A stretch of 64,000 bases of DNA from Soehngenia longivitae (GCF_004684055.1 NZ_SRIB01000002.1:186001-250000), one strand, 5' to 3'. Counted from the stretch's first letter, positions 25,533 to 35,976 are shown. Made by a program: numbers and translations. The notes: generated by a model from the sequence alone, not told the origin.

Positions 25533-27665
25533 ATGGTTAGAGTCGAGAAAAGAAATGGAAAGATCGTAGATTTTGAGGGCGAAAAGATAGAGATTGCAGT
25601 AAAAAAAGCTATGGAAGAGACCGAAAAAGGTATTGATGAGGAACTTGCAAAAGAGATAAGTGAAAAAGCGTATGAGACTTTCAAAGACTTGGATGTAGTA
25701 AATATTGAACAGATACAAGACTTTGTAGAAGTTGAACTTATGAAAACCAGACCCGAGGTCGCTAGAAAATATATAATTTATCGTGAAGAAAGGGCAAAAC
25801 TAAGAGAACAAGGCTGGAGCATGTCTGATCTTCAAAGGGATATATACGAAAAGAAATACAGATATGATTCTGAATCCTTTGAAGACTTCTTAGAAAGAGT
25901 AAGCGGTGGAAATGGTCCTGTTAAGAAAGCTATAAAAGACAAAAAATTCATGCCAGCAGGTAGAATACTAGCTGGTAGAGGGTTAGATAAATTAGGTAGA
26001 AAAGTAACATTAAGCAATTGCTATGTAATGCCAAAGGTTGAAGATAATATTGAATCGATATTTGACACAGCAAAATACATGGCAAAGACTTATTCTTATG
26101 GAGGCGGAGTAGGACTTAGCATATCAAAGCTAAGACCAAAAGGAGCTAAAGTAAACAATGCTGCTAGCACGACTACAGGTGCGGTTAGTTTTATGGACCT
26201 TTTTTCAATGGTAACTGGGCTTATTGGCATGAGAGGCAGACGAGGAGCTCTCATGTTAAATATGGATATAAATCATCCTGATATTGAAGACTTTATAGAT
26301 GTCAAAAATGACTTGTCAAAAGTAACCTACGCAAACATATCAGTAAATATAACCGATGAATTTATGAAAGCTGTAAAAGAAGATAAAGACTTTAGATTGT
26401 ACTTTAAGGTTGATGCTACAGGTGAAGAGATTGAAAAAATAGTAAGAGCAAGAGACATATTTAGAAAAATAGCATACAACAATTGGAATATGGCAGAACC
26501 TGGGGTTTTATATGTAGATAGGATAAATTCATGGCATTTATTGAGTGAAGATGATGAATTTGAATTTGCGGGAGTAAATCCTTGTGCAGAAGAGACTCTA
26601 CCAGCTTTTGGCAGTTGCAATCTTTCTTCAATAAATTTGAGCGAGTTTGTAAAACATCCATTCACAAAATACGCAAGATTTGAATTTGAAAAATTCGGGG
26701 AAATGGTCAGAAACGGGGTAATCTATCTAAACGAAGTGTTGGATGAAAATATGAATCTGCATGCTCTGAAAGAACAAAGAGAGATGTCAAAGGCATATAG
26801 ACAAATTGGACTCGGGATCATGGGACTTGCAGATATGTTCATAAAGATGGGAGTAAGATATGGCAGCAGCGAATCTATTTCTTTAATACACCAAATTGGA
26901 AGGATAATGATAAATGAAGCACTAAGACAATCAGCTCTACTTGCTTCTAAATATGGTCCTTTCCCTAAATACAAAAGAGATGCTGTTTTAGCTTCACCAT
27001 TTTTAATTTCTAATGCCGATGATGATGTTCTAGAACTGATTAAAGAGCACGGTTTAAGGAATAGTCAACTCTTAACTATACCTCCAACAGGAAGTATCGC
27101 AACTTTGATAGGGTGCAGCAATGGCGTAGAACCAATATTTCAAGTTTCCTACACAAGAAAATCAGAATCTCTACATTCTGAGGACACTTATTACAAAGTA
27201 TTTACACCTATAGTAAAAGAATATATGGATAAGAACAATCTTTCATATGAGGAAGAGTTGCCAGATTTTATAGTAACCACATCAAATCTAAACTATAGAG
27301 AAAGAATCGAAGTGCAAGCTGCATGGCAGCAATACATTGATGCAAGCATTTCCTCTACTGTTAATGTTCCAAATGAATTTACTGTAGAAGAAGTTGAAGA
27401 TTTATATATGTATGCATGGGAAAGAGGACTTAAGGGAATAACTATTTACAGAGATGGGTGTGCAAGAAGTGGAATATTAATTACAGATAAAAAGAAAAAG
27501 TCAAATCTAGAGAGAATTGATGAATTAAAAGAAGAAATCAATAAACTAGCAGAAGAAGAGCTAAAAAAAGACCCTGATACATGTCCTATGTGTGGCGGTA
27601 AAATGAACCATTCTGGTGGATGTGAAGAATGCCAAGACTGTGGTTATAGCCCTTGTGCCGTATAA
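25533..27665 (+). CDS. nrdJ: Class II (adenosylcobalamin-dependent) ribonucleotide reductase
   Basis: 710 residues. An ATP-cone occupies the first 90 or so residues (VRVEKRNGKIVDFEGEKIEI), followed by the reductase barrel with LSNCYVMP, GGGVGLSISKLRPKGA, the active-site Cys-Glu region NPCAEETLPAFGSCNLSS and PPTGSIATLIGCSNGVEP. The C-terminus has the redox tail CPMCGGKMNHSGGCEECQDC. It converts ribonucleotides to deoxyribonucleotides in an oxygen-independent, B12-dependent way. There is no NrdB-type partner. GGGAGG precedes the ATG by 7 nt and the paired NrdR-like boxes lie just upstream. Confidence 0.95.
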   Translation: MVRVEKRNGKIVDFEGEKIEIAVKKAMEETEKGIDEELAKEISEKAYETFKDLDVVNIEQIQDFVEVELMKTRPEVARKYIIYREERAKLREQGWSMSDLQRDIYEKKYRYDSESFEDFLERVSGGNGPVKKAIKDKKFMPAGRILAGRGLDKLGRKVTLSNCYVMPKVEDNIESIFDTAKYMAKTYSYGGGVGLSISKLRPKGAKVNNAASTTTGAVSFMDLFSMVTGLIGMRGRRGALMLNMDINHPDIEDFIDVKNDLSKVTYANISVNITDEFMKAVKEDKDFRLYFKVDATGEEIEKIVRARDIFRKIAYNNWNMAEPGVLYVDRINSWHLLSEDDEFEFAGVNPCAEETLPAFGSCNLSSINLSEFVKHPFTKYARFEFEKFGEMVRNGVIYLNEVLDENMNLHALKEQREMSKAYRQIGLGIMGLADMFIKMGVRYGSSESISLIHQIGRIMINEALRQSALLASKYGPFPKYKRDAVLASPFLISNADDDVLELIKEHGLRNSQLLTIPPTGSIATLIGCSNGVEPIFQVSYTRKSESLHSEDTYYKVFTPIVKEYMDKNNLSYEEELPDFIVTTSNLNYRERIEVQAAWQQYIDASISSTVNVPNEFTVEEVEDLYMYAWERGLKGITIYRDGCARSGILITDKKKKSNLERIDELKEEINKLAEEELKKDPDTCPMCGGKMNHSGGCEECQDCGYSPCAV

Positions 27666-27677
27666 AAATAAATAATA

Positions 27678-27715
27678 AAACCTCCGTTAAATTGATTTGA
27701 CGGAGGTTTATTTTA
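27678..27715 (+). terminator. Terminator of nrdJ
   Basis: AAACCTCCGT (27678-27687) pairs with ACGGAGGTTT (27700-27709), followed by ATTTTATT. Confidence 0.8.
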
Positions 27716-27815
27716 TTAAATTATTGAAATAATATAGAAAATTACAAATTTATTATTTACAACAAATAATTTTGATATTATAATAGTTTATAAAAAATTA
27801 AGGGAGGCGAAATGT

Positions 27816-29249
27816 ATGGAGATTCTAGAAAAGATAGCAGGTTGGCTATGGGGTATTCCTTTGATAGTAACAATCTTAGGGACTGGAATTTATTTTAGTA
27901 TTAGGTCTAATTTTTTTCAATTTACTCATTTTAAGCATATCATGAAAAACACTTTTGGAAAGCTCTCGTCTAAAAATAAGGGAGAGGGTAAAGAAGGAGT
28001 ATTATCCCCATTTGAGGCTGTTTCAACTGCTATAGGAGGAACTGTTGGAGTGGGAAATATCGGAGGCGTAGCTACTGCTATAGCTTCTGGAGGCCCTGGT
28101 GCAGTGTTTTGGATTTGGGTTGCTGCATTATTTGGAATGATAATAAAAATGGTAGAGGTTACTCTAGCGGTTTATTATCGTTCAAAAGACGAAGAAGGGA
28201 ACCCTTACGGTGGACCAACTTATTATATGGAAAAAGGTCTTGGAGAAGAAAGACATATAAAGATATGGCCCATAATAGCTATTTTATTTGGCGCTGGAAT
28301 ATTTTCAACCTATTTTATAACTATGCAAAATTACACGGTATCAGAAGCAGTAGGCAATACTTTTAACATACCTATATTGGCAGTATCAGTTGTATATATA
28401 TTGTTTGTATATTTAATAATAAGCAATGGTATACCTGGTTTAGGAAAGATTGCTAGTAAGATAGTTCCTTTCATGACCTTGTTTTATCTATTGGCAGGCA
28501 TTTTCATAATACTAAAAAACATAACAATATTGCCATCTGGGTTAGCTGAAATATTCAAATCTGCATTTACTGGTACAGCTGCAGTAGGAGGATTTGCTGG
28601 GGCTACGGTTTCTAAAGTAATGCAGATGGGCATGGCAAGAAGCGTATACTCTAATGAAGCTGGTTGGGGGACATCTCCTATGATACATTCAACAGCAAGA
28701 ACTGATCATCCTGTAAAACAAGGGCTTTGGGGTGCGTTTGAAGTATTCGTAGACACTATTTTAGTCTGCTCAGTAACAGCACTAGTTATTGTTTTAACTG
28801 GGGCATGGGAAACGGGAGAATCAGGAGCTACTCTTACTCTTACAGCTTTTGAAATGGAAATAGGCTCAATCGGAAGGTATATAATCGCTATATCAGTATT
28901 TTTATTTGGTTTAACTACAACTACTGGGTGGTACGCATATTATGAAATAATCCTAAGGCATTTAATGAAAAACAAAATATCACTTAGAGACAAGATACTT
29001 AAATTCTTCAGACTATTTTATCCTGTACCAGGGATAATTATAGTTTTGATAGCGGTATTCGGCGAGATGCCTGGAACTACACTTTGGCTATTTGCAGATT
29101 TGACTTCAGCCATACCGACATTTTTAAATGTTTTAACCATTTTGATACTAAGTCCTGTATTTTTTAGGCTTTTAAAAGACTATAGAAGTAGATATTTAAA
29201 AGAGGGGAAAATTGACCCGAATATTAAGATTTTTTATGAAGAAGATTAA
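27816..29249 (+). CDS. Sodium:alanine/glycine symporter (AGCS family)
   Basis: 477 residues, about 11 spans. AGCS signatures: SPFEAVSTAIGGTVGVGNIGG near the first third, GMARSVYSNEAGWGTSPMIH, and the late LFGLTTTTGWYAYYE. It imports alanine or glycine with Na+. It stands alone between two terminators. Amino-acid uptake of this type suits a fermenter of amino acids that also has oligopeptide uptake and NhaC. Confidence 0.93.
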   Translation: MEILEKIAGWLWGIPLIVTILGTGIYFSIRSNFFQFTHFKHIMKNTFGKLSSKNKGEGKEGVLSPFEAVSTAIGGTVGVGNIGGVATAIASGGPGAVFWIWVAALFGMIIKMVEVTLAVYYRSKDEEGNPYGGPTYYMEKGLGEERHIKIWPIIAILFGAGIFSTYFITMQNYTVSEAVGNTFNIPILAVSVVYILFVYLIISNGIPGLGKIASKIVPFMTLFYLLAGIFIILKNITILPSGLAEIFKSAFTGTAAVGGFAGATVSKVMQMGMARSVYSNEAGWGTSPMIHSTARTDHPVKQGLWGAFEVFVDTILVCSVTALVIVLTGAWETGESGATLTLTAFEMEIGSIGRYIIAISVFLFGLTTTTGWYAYYEIILRHLMKNKISLRDKILKFFRLFYPVPGIIIVLIAVFGEMPGTTLWLFADLTSAIPTFLNVLTILILSPVFFRLLKDYRSRYLKEGKIDPNIKIFYEED

Positions 29250-29277
29250 AAAAATAGAGGGGACCCTCTATTTTTTA
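29248..29277 (+). terminator. Terminator of the alanine symporter gene
   Basis: AAAAATAGAGG and CCTCTATTTTTT around a 4-nt loop, with the U tract inside the right arm. Confidence 0.8.
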
Positions 29278-29330
29278 TGCAATAAATAGCTATCTATGAT
29301 ATAATTTAAAAAACATTTATGGAGAATACT

Positions 29331-30500
29331 ATGAACTTTAAAAAGTTAATGATATTTGCAAGTCTTATGTGGATGCTGATGAACTTTCATCATCCGGTAA
29401 ATCCAGCTTTTTTTGAAGAGCTAAATTTGCCAAGTCATGTATTTGGGACTTCTTATGCGATGATGGGTTTTTTCTCATTTCTATCATCACCATTTTGGGG
29501 AGCTGTAGGAGATAAGTACAGTAGAAAGAAAACTTTAGTAATCTCAACTCTTTTTTACGGGATTGCTCAATTTTTATATGGATTTTCTTACAATTTATGG
29601 CAAATACTGCTACTTAGAGCTATGGCAGGTTGGTTTACTGGTGGAATAGTTGTAGGGCTAATGGCAATGATTGTAGAGATAGATAGTTCAGACAATCTAT
29701 CAAGAAATATGGCAACTTATTCGGCCGTACTTAGTATTTTTACTTCAATTGGATTTTTAATCGGGGGACTTTTAGGATATCTTCCCATTAGATATGTTTT
29801 TTATATACAAGGGGTAGGCATGATTTTAATTAGTATTCTTTTTATGCTATTTAGTGAAGACATTCCTAAAAAAAGTACTTTAGAAATAACCAGTACGAGT
29901 TATAAATTAATGGACAAGAGAAAATTAAAAAGTATAAAATCGCCTTGGATAATTGTTTTTCTAAGCGTAACATTTTTTATATTTTTAGCATTTTCATCGA
30001 CTAACAATGCTTTTAACTATTACTTAAGAGATGAACTTCGTTTTATGCCAATAATAAATGGAGCTTTAAAGGCTTTAACAGGTATACTTGGGCTAGTCAG
30101 CAATTTGACGATAAATGTGTATTTGATAAAACATTTTGATTTGAAAAAAGCTTTGAGGTATTCTATTTTAATTTCAATAGTTATTTCTATATTTATTTAT
30201 ATAGGAAGCAACAATATATTATTTTTACTGTCAAGCTTAATTTACTTTACTTTAAATACAATTCAACTGCCAATACTACAAAGTTTTGCAGTGGAGAAAA
30301 ATAAAGACAATGCTGGACTTCTATCTGGTATATTCAATGCTTCAAAATCACTTGGTGAGATGCTAGGAGCACTTGTAGCTGGTTTTATTTATGCTTATAA
30401 CAGCAGATCCCCATTTTTAGTTTCTATAATTGCGTTGAGTTTATCATATTTAATTTTGGCAGGATATAAGTTTTATCAAAAAAGATTAGGGGAGATTTAA
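29331..30500 (+). CDS. Major facilitator superfamily transporter
   Basis: 389 residues from the ATG at 29331 (GGAG 6 nt upstream; the ATG at 29319 overlaps that site and is less likely). Twelve predicted spans; the inter-helix 2/3 MFS motif appears as GAVGDKYSRKKTLV and an antiporter-like segment as GILGLVSNLT. Substrate unknown; resemblance is to drug-efflux-type MFS proteins. TATAAT at 29300-29305 may be its -10. The next gene begins directly after its stop codon. Confidence 0.85.
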   Translation: MNFKKLMIFASLMWMLMNFHHPVNPAFFEELNLPSHVFGTSYAMMGFFSFLSSPFWGAVGDKYSRKKTLVISTLFYGIAQFLYGFSYNLWQILLLRAMAGWFTGGIVVGLMAMIVEIDSSDNLSRNMATYSAVLSIFTSIGFLIGGLLGYLPIRYVFYIQGVGMILISILFMLFSEDIPKKSTLEITSTSYKLMDKRKLKSIKSPWIIVFLSVTFFIFLAFSSTNNAFNYYLRDELRFMPIINGALKALTGILGLVSNLTINVYLIKHFDLKKALRYSILISIVISIFIYIGSNNILFLLSSLIYFTLNTIQLPILQSFAVEKNKDNAGLLSGIFNASKSLGEMLGALVAGFIYAYNSRSPFLVSIIALSLSYLILAGYKFYQKRLGEI

Positions 30501-31082
30501 ATGTGTGGAAGATATTCACTTGATAAGGAAATGGAAGATTTAATTATTAGATATAAAGCTGTAAACAAGGCGGGTGAGTATACTCCTAGAAATGAGATAT
30601 TTCCTACTGATAATGCTTTAGCTGTTTTAGAATTAAATGAAAGAGAGATAAGAAGTTTAAAATGGGGATTCCCAACTAATTTCTCAAAAAGGCCTCTTAT
30701 AAATGCAAGATGTGAAACGATAGATACAAAGGACACATTTAAAGATGCATTTTTAAATAGAAGGTGTATAATACCAGTAGATAGTTACTATGAATGGGAA
30801 GAGGTAAATGGAAAGAAAATAAAGAGAAAGATAAGGTTAGAGGAGAATTCCTTGTTTTCTTTGGCCGGAATATATAATATACATACATGGGGTTTAGAAA
30901 AACATTTATCATTTGTAATCATAACAACGAATGCAAATAAAAAAATAGCAAATATACACGACAGAATGCCTTCGATTTTAAGAAAAGAAGATGAAGAAAT
31001 TTGGATTAATTCAAAGGTAAAAGATGTAAATGAATTAAAAAATATTTTAACATCTTTCAACGGTAACTTTATAGTTAGTTAG
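30501..31082 (+). CDS. SRAP-family abasic-site DNA-protein crosslink protein (YedK/HMCES)
   Basis: 193 residues. Family hallmarks are the catalytic Cys2 in MCGRYSL, the Asn/Arg in PLINARCETID, the Glu in DSYYEWEE and the conserved His in NIHDRMPSIL. SRAP proteins link covalently to abasic sites in single-stranded DNA and protect them. The name SOS-associated comes from gene neighbourhoods; no LexA box is visible here. It follows the MFS gene without a gap. Confidence 0.92.
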   Translation: MCGRYSLDKEMEDLIIRYKAVNKAGEYTPRNEIFPTDNALAVLELNEREIRSLKWGFPTNFSKRPLINARCETIDTKDTFKDAFLNRRCIIPVDSYYEWEEVNGKKIKRKIRLEENSLFSLAGIYNIHTWGLEKHLSFVIITTNANKKIANIHDRMPSILRKEDEEIWINSKVKDVNELKNILTSFNGNFIVS

Positions 31083-31092
31083 GGGGGATTAA

Positions 31093-31185
31093 ATGTTAAA
31101 CAATAAATTAATATCTCGTATTTTAGTTGTAATTTTAGCAGTAGCCATGATACTACCTATATTTATAAATGCACTTATGTATTAA
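31093..31185 (+). CDS. 30-residue hydrophobic membrane peptide
   Basis: Short open frame: MLNNKLISRILVVILAVAMI, then LPIFINALMY. AGGGGGG lies 5 nt before the ATG and a terminator hairpin begins inside the last codons, so translation signals and transcript end both fit a real mini-gene. It would form one membrane helix. Function unknown; it could be a leader or a regulator of a membrane protein. It follows the SRAP gene after 10 nt. Confidence 0.55.
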   Translation: MLNNKLISRILVVILAVAMILPIFINALMY

Positions 31186-31199
31186 GTGCATTTATTAAT
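31167..31199 (+). terminator. Terminator after the SRAP / mini-peptide genes
   Basis: AAATGCACTT (31167-31176) pairs with AAGTGCATTT (31184-31193), followed by ATTAATTTTTTGG. Confidence 0.75.
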
Positions 31200-31240
31200 T
31201 TTTTGGGTATATAATACATATTCATAGGGGGTGGGTATAA

Positions 31241-33613
31241 GTGAATAAACAATATAGACTGTATCCTGAAGATTTAAAGAGCAATTGTTCTTTAGATAAA
31301 TTTGATTTTGAAACAACAAAAGATTTGGAACCTTTAAGAGGTATAATAGGGCAGGAAAGAGGCACAAAAGCTCTACAATTTGGACTTATGATGAATAAAA
31401 AGGGATATAACATATATGTTTCGGGCATGAGTGGAACTGGGAGGAGTAGTTTTGCTTATTCTATTGCAGAGGAGTTTTGCAAGAAAAGACCTGTACCTAA
31501 AGATTGGGTGTATGTGTACAATTTTTCGAATAATGACTCTCCTCAGGCTCTATCATTTGAAGCGGGGAAGGGCAAAGAATTTAAAAAAGATTTAGAGGGA
31601 GCAATAAATGATTTAAGAAAAGAGATTCCAGAGAAATTTCAAGGCATAGAATATGAGACCAGAATGAATGATATTTTTAAAGTAATAAATCAGAAGAAAT
31701 CAGATATTGTTAAAAAATTAAACGAGAAGTCTACTCAATATGGGTTTGTGTATACACCAAGTGAAACAGGATTAGTGTCTATTCCGGTGAAAAATGGCAA
31801 ACCAATAAGTGAGGAAGAATATGCAAACCTTTCTTTAGAAGAAAGAGAGAAATTGATAGCTTCTTATGAAGAACTAAGAAGTGCTACAGTTGAAGAGTTT
31901 GATGCTTTGAGGATATTAGATGAAGAATTAGAAAAGAGCCTTATACAACTTGATAAGACTTTAGCTAGTGAAGTAGTTACATTTCAAATCAATAAATTAA
32001 AAAATAAATATGATGGCTCTGAGAAGACCCTGAATTTTTTTGAAAGACTAGAAGAAGACATAATGGAGAATATCAATAGATTTAAGAAGAAAATCACACC
32101 GATGAATTATGGATTTCCTTTTTATGAAAACATGGAAGAGAGTTTTTTCACAAGATATAAAGTGAATTTGTTCGTAGATAATTCTAATTTAGAGCATGCA
32201 CCTATCATAAATGAGACAAATCCAGTGTATATAAACCTTATGGGCAATGTAGAATATAAGAGCTTAATGGGAGTTTTGACGACAGATTTTACTCAAATTA
32301 AGCCAGGCTCTTTACACCAAGCAAATGGCGGTTATATTATTTTTCAGATGAAAGAAATATTAAACAATCCGATTTCTTGGGAAATGCTAAAGCGAGCTTT
32401 AAAGACGGAGGAAATAAATATTGAAAATTATAATCGGCTTTTAGGACTAGCTATAACTGATTCATTAAAACCTGAGCCTATACCATTAGATGTTAAAGTA
32501 ATAATAATAGGAGATAATTACACATATGATTTATTATACACATATGATGATGATTTCAGAAAATTGTTCAAAGTAATGGCTGATTTTGACGTGGAAATGA
32601 ATAAGAATTCACAAAACCTAGCAAATATGGGATATTTTATTGCAAACCAGTGTAAAACAAATGGACTAAAGCATCTAGATAAAAAAGCAGTAGAGAGAAT
32701 TATTGAATACAGTTCAAGGATTGCTGAACATAAAGATAAGTTAAGCACAAATTTCAATCAAATAATTGAAATATTATATGAAGCTGATTTTTGGGCCAAT
32801 GAAGATAAAGCTCTATTAATAAATGAAGACCATGTATTACGTGCTATTGATGAAAAGATTTCTAGAGTAAATAAATATGAAGAGAAGATAAACGAGATGT
32901 TTAAAGAGGGAACTTTAATACTTGACATAGATGGAGAAAGAGTGGGAGAGATAAACGGACTTGCTGTCATTGGAACAGGTGAATATTCTTTTGGAAAACC
33001 AAATAAGATAACTGCAACTGTTTACAGTGGAAGAGATGGTATATTAAACATAGAAAGAGAGACCAAACAAAGTGGGCCAATTCACACTAAAGGAGTACTA
33101 ACCTTAAACGGATATATTGGCGAAAGATATGCTAAAGATAAACCTCTAGGAGTAACTATAGGGCTAGGATTTGAACAAAGCTATTCATACATTGAAGGAG
33201 ATAGTGCTTCTTGCGCAGAACTTTATGCAATTCTTTCAGCTTTATCAGGCTATCCAATTAAACAGTCTATAGCTATAACAGGTTCTATGAATCAAAAAGG
33301 TAGGGTTCAACCAATTGGTGGAGTTAATGAAAAAATCGAGGGCTTTTTTAGATTGTGCAAAGAAATAGGCTTTACTGGAGAACAAGGGGTTATAATTCCA
33401 AAGAGCAACGTTAAAAATTTAATTTTGAAAGATGAAGTTGTTGAAAAAGTGAGAGAAGGGAAATTTAATATCTATGCTATTGAGGATGTAAAAGATGGTG
33501 TGGAGATAATGTTTGGTAAAACAATGGAAGAATTAGACAAAGCGATTTTTGAAAATTTAAAAAAGATAAACGAAGACAAAGACAAGTTAGATAAAGAAAA
33601 AAGTGGAGATTAA
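31241..33613 (+). CDS. Lon-like ATP-dependent protease (AAA_32 + Lon_C type)
   Basis: 790 residues with a GTG start after AGGGGGTGGG. The N-terminal AAA-type part has a P-loop GMSGTGRSSF in which the usual Lys is Arg, a variation I recall in this family. A long coiled insertion spans about 110-290. The Lon proteolytic domain holds the Ser in EGDSASCAELYA (near residue 655) and the Lys in GGVNEKIEGF, forming the Ser-Lys dyad. It resembles the YcbZ/LonH-like group rather than canonical LonA (no LAN domain). Probably degrades damaged or regulatory proteins. Confidence 0.88.
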   Translation: MNKQYRLYPEDLKSNCSLDKFDFETTKDLEPLRGIIGQERGTKALQFGLMMNKKGYNIYVSGMSGTGRSSFAYSIAEEFCKKRPVPKDWVYVYNFSNNDSPQALSFEAGKGKEFKKDLEGAINDLRKEIPEKFQGIEYETRMNDIFKVINQKKSDIVKKLNEKSTQYGFVYTPSETGLVSIPVKNGKPISEEEYANLSLEEREKLIASYEELRSATVEEFDALRILDEELEKSLIQLDKTLASEVVTFQINKLKNKYDGSEKTLNFFERLEEDIMENINRFKKKITPMNYGFPFYENMEESFFTRYKVNLFVDNSNLEHAPIINETNPVYINLMGNVEYKSLMGVLTTDFTQIKPGSLHQANGGYIIFQMKEILNNPISWEMLKRALKTEEINIENYNRLLGLAITDSLKPEPIPLDVKVIIIGDNYTYDLLYTYDDDFRKLFKVMADFDVEMNKNSQNLANMGYFIANQCKTNGLKHLDKKAVERIIEYSSRIAEHKDKLSTNFNQIIEILYEADFWANEDKALLINEDHVLRAIDEKISRVNKYEEKINEMFKEGTLILDIDGERVGEINGLAVIGTGEYSFGKPNKITATVYSGRDGILNIERETKQSGPIHTKGVLTLNGYIGERYAKDKPLGVTIGLGFEQSYSYIEGDSASCAELYAILSALSGYPIKQSIAITGSMNQKGRVQPIGGVNEKIEGFFRLCKEIGFTGEQGVIIPKSNVKNLILKDEVVEKVREGKFNIYAIEDVKDGVEIMFGKTMEELDKAIFENLKKINEDKDKLDKEKSGD

Positions 33614-33624
33614 TCTCCACTTTA
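33598..33624. terminator. Shared terminator of convergent lon-like and SLH genes
   Basis: Perfect 24-bp palindrome AAAGTGGAGATT/AATCTCCACTTT, overlapping both stop codons. Confidence 0.75.
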
Positions 33625-34215
33625 TAAATCAACTTTCAATATCTCGGTTAATTTCAAAGGACTTCCTTTTGCTCTTGTGTTTAAAGCGTTATATATCATA
33701 ACAGCCATATCGCCTCTAGTCAAACTATCTTTAGGAGATAAATGACTAAGACCCTCCATCAGTCCAATTTTTTTAGCTATATCAGGTATTGATTCATTTA
33801 ATTTAGCTTCTTCAGTGTAGTTAAGTGCTCTTAACAAGACAGTTTGGAATTGTACTACAGTAACAGCCTCATCAAATCCAAATTTATTATTTCCTACACC
33901 TTCTATTAGCTTTTTATTAACTGCCCAACTTATATAGCTGTGATAGAATGAATTTTCTTCAGTAAAATCATCAAATTTATTTACTACAGGATATGATTTA
34001 GCGGTGCTTTCTTCTTTATGAAGTCTGCTAATTACTACGACCATATCTTGTCTTTTTAAATAGCTATCAAGATTTAAATTTCCGTTGTCATCCCCAGTTA
34101 ATATTCCAAGTTTATTTAATTTTTCAGCTATACTTACATTATCTGCATACCCATAATTAAGTGGTATAGATAAAAATAAAGAAAATATTAAAAGTATTAT
34201 TACTAATTTTTTCAT
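33622..34215 (-). CDS. Short SLH-domain secreted protein
   Basis: 197 residues: signal peptide to about 24 (NYGYA), then SLH-like repeats (LNKLGILTGDDNGNLNLDSY, LKRQDMVVVISRL, FDEAVTVVQFQTVLLRAL, LTRGDMAVMIYNAL). No other domain follows, unlike the large SLH protein near 1 kb. It is a paralogue of the truncated gene at the left edge. Likely a small cell-wall protein; partner unknown. Confidence 0.82.
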   Translation of the reverse strand: MKKLVIILLIFSLFLSIPLNYGYADNVSIAEKLNKLGILTGDDNGNLNLDSYLKRQDMVVVISRLHKEESTAKSYPVVNKFDDFTEENSFYHSYISWAVNKKLIEGVGNNKFGFDEAVTVVQFQTVLLRALNYTEEAKLNESIPDIAKKIGLMEGLSHLSPKDSLTRGDMAVMIYNALNTRAKGSPLKLTEILKVDL

Positions 34216-34292
34216 ATTACCCCTTCCTTTTACTTAATTATACTATAGTTTTACTGATTTAATATTAAATTAATGTTACAGTTAATTAAGAC

Positions 34293-34321
34293 TTGTCTTA
34301 TAGATCAAAAAAGCATATTAT
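34293..34321 (+). promoter_or_regulatory. Putative pyrG promoter
   Basis: TTGTCT (34293-34298), 17-nt spacer, TATTAT (34316-34321), with a GGG run about 8 nt beyond the -10. Confidence 0.45.
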
Positions 34322-34353
34322 CTTTAATGGGAATATTTAATGAGGAGGTTTTT

Positions 34354-35976
34354 ATGAATACAAAATATATATTTGTAACTGGAGGAGTTGTTTCTTCTCT
34401 GGGAAAGGGAATAACTGCAGCTAGTTTAGGACAATTATTAAAAAGCAGAGGGCTAAAAGTAACAATTCAAAAATTTGATCCATACATAAATGTGGACCCA
34501 GGGACTATGAGCCCATATCAACATGGAGAGGTTTTTGTAACAGAGGATGGAGCAGAAACTGATCTTGATCTAGGGCATTATGAGAGGTTTATCGACGAAA
34601 ATTTAACTAAAAATAGCAGTGTAACAACTGGTAAAATCTATTGGACGGTATTAAACAAAGAGAGAAACGGAGAATACAATGGAAGAACTGTCCAAGTAAT
34701 ACCACATATCACCAATGAAATAAAAGAAAGAATCATCAGAGCATCTAAAGATAGAGACGTCGATGTAGTTATTACAGAGGTAGGCGGTACAGTAGGAGAT
34801 ATTGAATCGTTGCCATTTTTAGAGGCAATAAGACAGATAAAATACGATGTTGGAAAAGAAAATGTCATGTATATTCATGTTACATTAGTTCCTTATTTAA
34901 GCAAAGCTGGTGAGTTAAAGACAAAACCAACACAACACAGCGTAAAAGAGCTAAGAAGTATTGGAATCCAACCAGATGCTCTCATTTGCAGGACTGAAAA
35001 GCCATTAGGGGAAGATTTAAAAGCAAAGATAGCCCTTTTTTGTGATTTAGATAAAGACGAAGTAATTGAAAATGGGGACGTTGAAAGCATTTATGAAATA
35101 CCTCAAATGCTTGAAAACCAAGGATTAGGAGAATTGGTAGTTAAACATCTTAATCTAGATTGTAAAGAACTTGATTTAACAGAGTGGAATAAAGTTGTAG
35201 AAAAAGTTAAAAATTTAAATAAAAAAGTAAAAATCGCATTAGTGGGCAAATATATAGAGCTTAAAGATGCTTATCTTTCTGTTATCGAGGCGCTCAATCA
35301 TGGTGGAATCTACAATGACGCAGAGGTTTTAATCGACATGATATCATCTGAAAATATAAATGATGAGAATGTGGATACTATATTAGGTAGCTATGATGGA
35401 ATTATTGTTCCGGGTGGATTTGGCGATAGAGGAATAGAAGGAATGATAAGCTCAATAAAATATGCAAGAGAAAATAAAGTGCCTTATTTTGGAATATGTT
35501 TAGGCATGCAGCTTGCAACGATAGAATTTGCGAGAAATGTATTGGGACTTGAGGATGCAAATACCACTGAGATTGACAAAGATACTAAATACCCAATAAT
35601 AGATTTAATGCCCGATCAAAAGGATGTATATAAAATTGGAGGAACTTTGAGATTAGGTGTGTATCCTTGTAGATTGATGGAAGACACAAAGGCGAGAAAT
35701 ATATACAATGAAGAAATAATCTATGAAAGACATAGACATAGATACGAATTCAACAATGAATTTAGAAAGCCTATGGAAGATAAGGGAATGGTTTTTTCAG
35801 GGCTTTCACCTGATGGAAGATTGGTAGAAATGGTAGAGATAAAAGAGCATCCTTGGTTTATTGGTTCTCAATTTCATCCTGAATTCAAATCAAGACCTAC
35901 TAGAAGTCATCCGCTGTTTAAAGACTTTATTAGGGCGAGCTTAGTATATAAAGAAAAAAATAAGTCGGATCATTAG
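34354..35976 (+). CDS. pyrG: CTP synthase
   Basis: 540 residues from the ATG at 34354, 7 nt after GAGGAGG; an upstream ATG at 34273 is in frame but has no ribosome-binding site and adds non-conserved residues. The synthetase domain starts [20 protein letters not shown] with the P-loop and continues with [20 protein letters not shown]. The glutamine amidotransferase domain has the catalytic Cys in YFGICLGMQ and the His-Glu pair in SQFHPEFKS. It makes CTP from UTP, ATP and glutamine. Confidence 0.97.
   Translation: MNTKYIFVTGGVVSSLGKGITAASLGQLLKSRGLKVTIQKFDPYINVDPGTMSPYQHGEVFVTEDGAETDLDLGHYERFIDENLTKNSSVTTGKIYWTVLNKERNGEYNGRTVQVIPHITNEIKERIIRASKDRDVDVVITEVGGTVGDIESLPFLEAIRQIKYDVGKENVMYIHVTLVPYLSKAGELKTKPTQHSVKELRSIGIQPDALICRTEKPLGEDLKAKIALFCDLDKDEVIENGDVESIYEIPQMLENQGLGELVVKHLNLDCKELDLTEWNKVVEKVKNLNKKVKIALVGKYIELKDAYLSVIEALNHGGIYNDAEVLIDMISSENINDENVDTILGSYDGIIVPGGFGDRGIEGMISSIKYARENKVPYFGICLGMQLATIEFARNVLGLEDANTTEIDKDTKYPIIDLMPDQKDVYKIGGTLRLGVYPCRLMEDTKARNIYNEEIIYERHRHRYEFNNEFRKPMEDKGMVFSGLSPDGRLVEMVEIKEHPWFIGSQFHPEFKSRPTRSHPLFKDFIRASLVYKEKNKSDH

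Noticed and set aside
28109-28366. Frame-shifted open frame inside the alanine symporter gene
   Set aside because: Same-strand shadow of an intact 477-residue protein, without its own translation signals.
31241-33613. Arg in the P-loop of the Lon-like protease as a loss-of-function mutation
   Set aside because: GxSGTGR-type loops are, as far as I recall, normal in this AAA_32 family, and the Ser-Lys protease dyad is intact.
34273-34353. Upstream extension of CTP synthase
   Set aside because: The upstream ATG lacks a ribosome-binding site, while the ATG at 34354 follows GAGGAGG and begins exactly where the family does.
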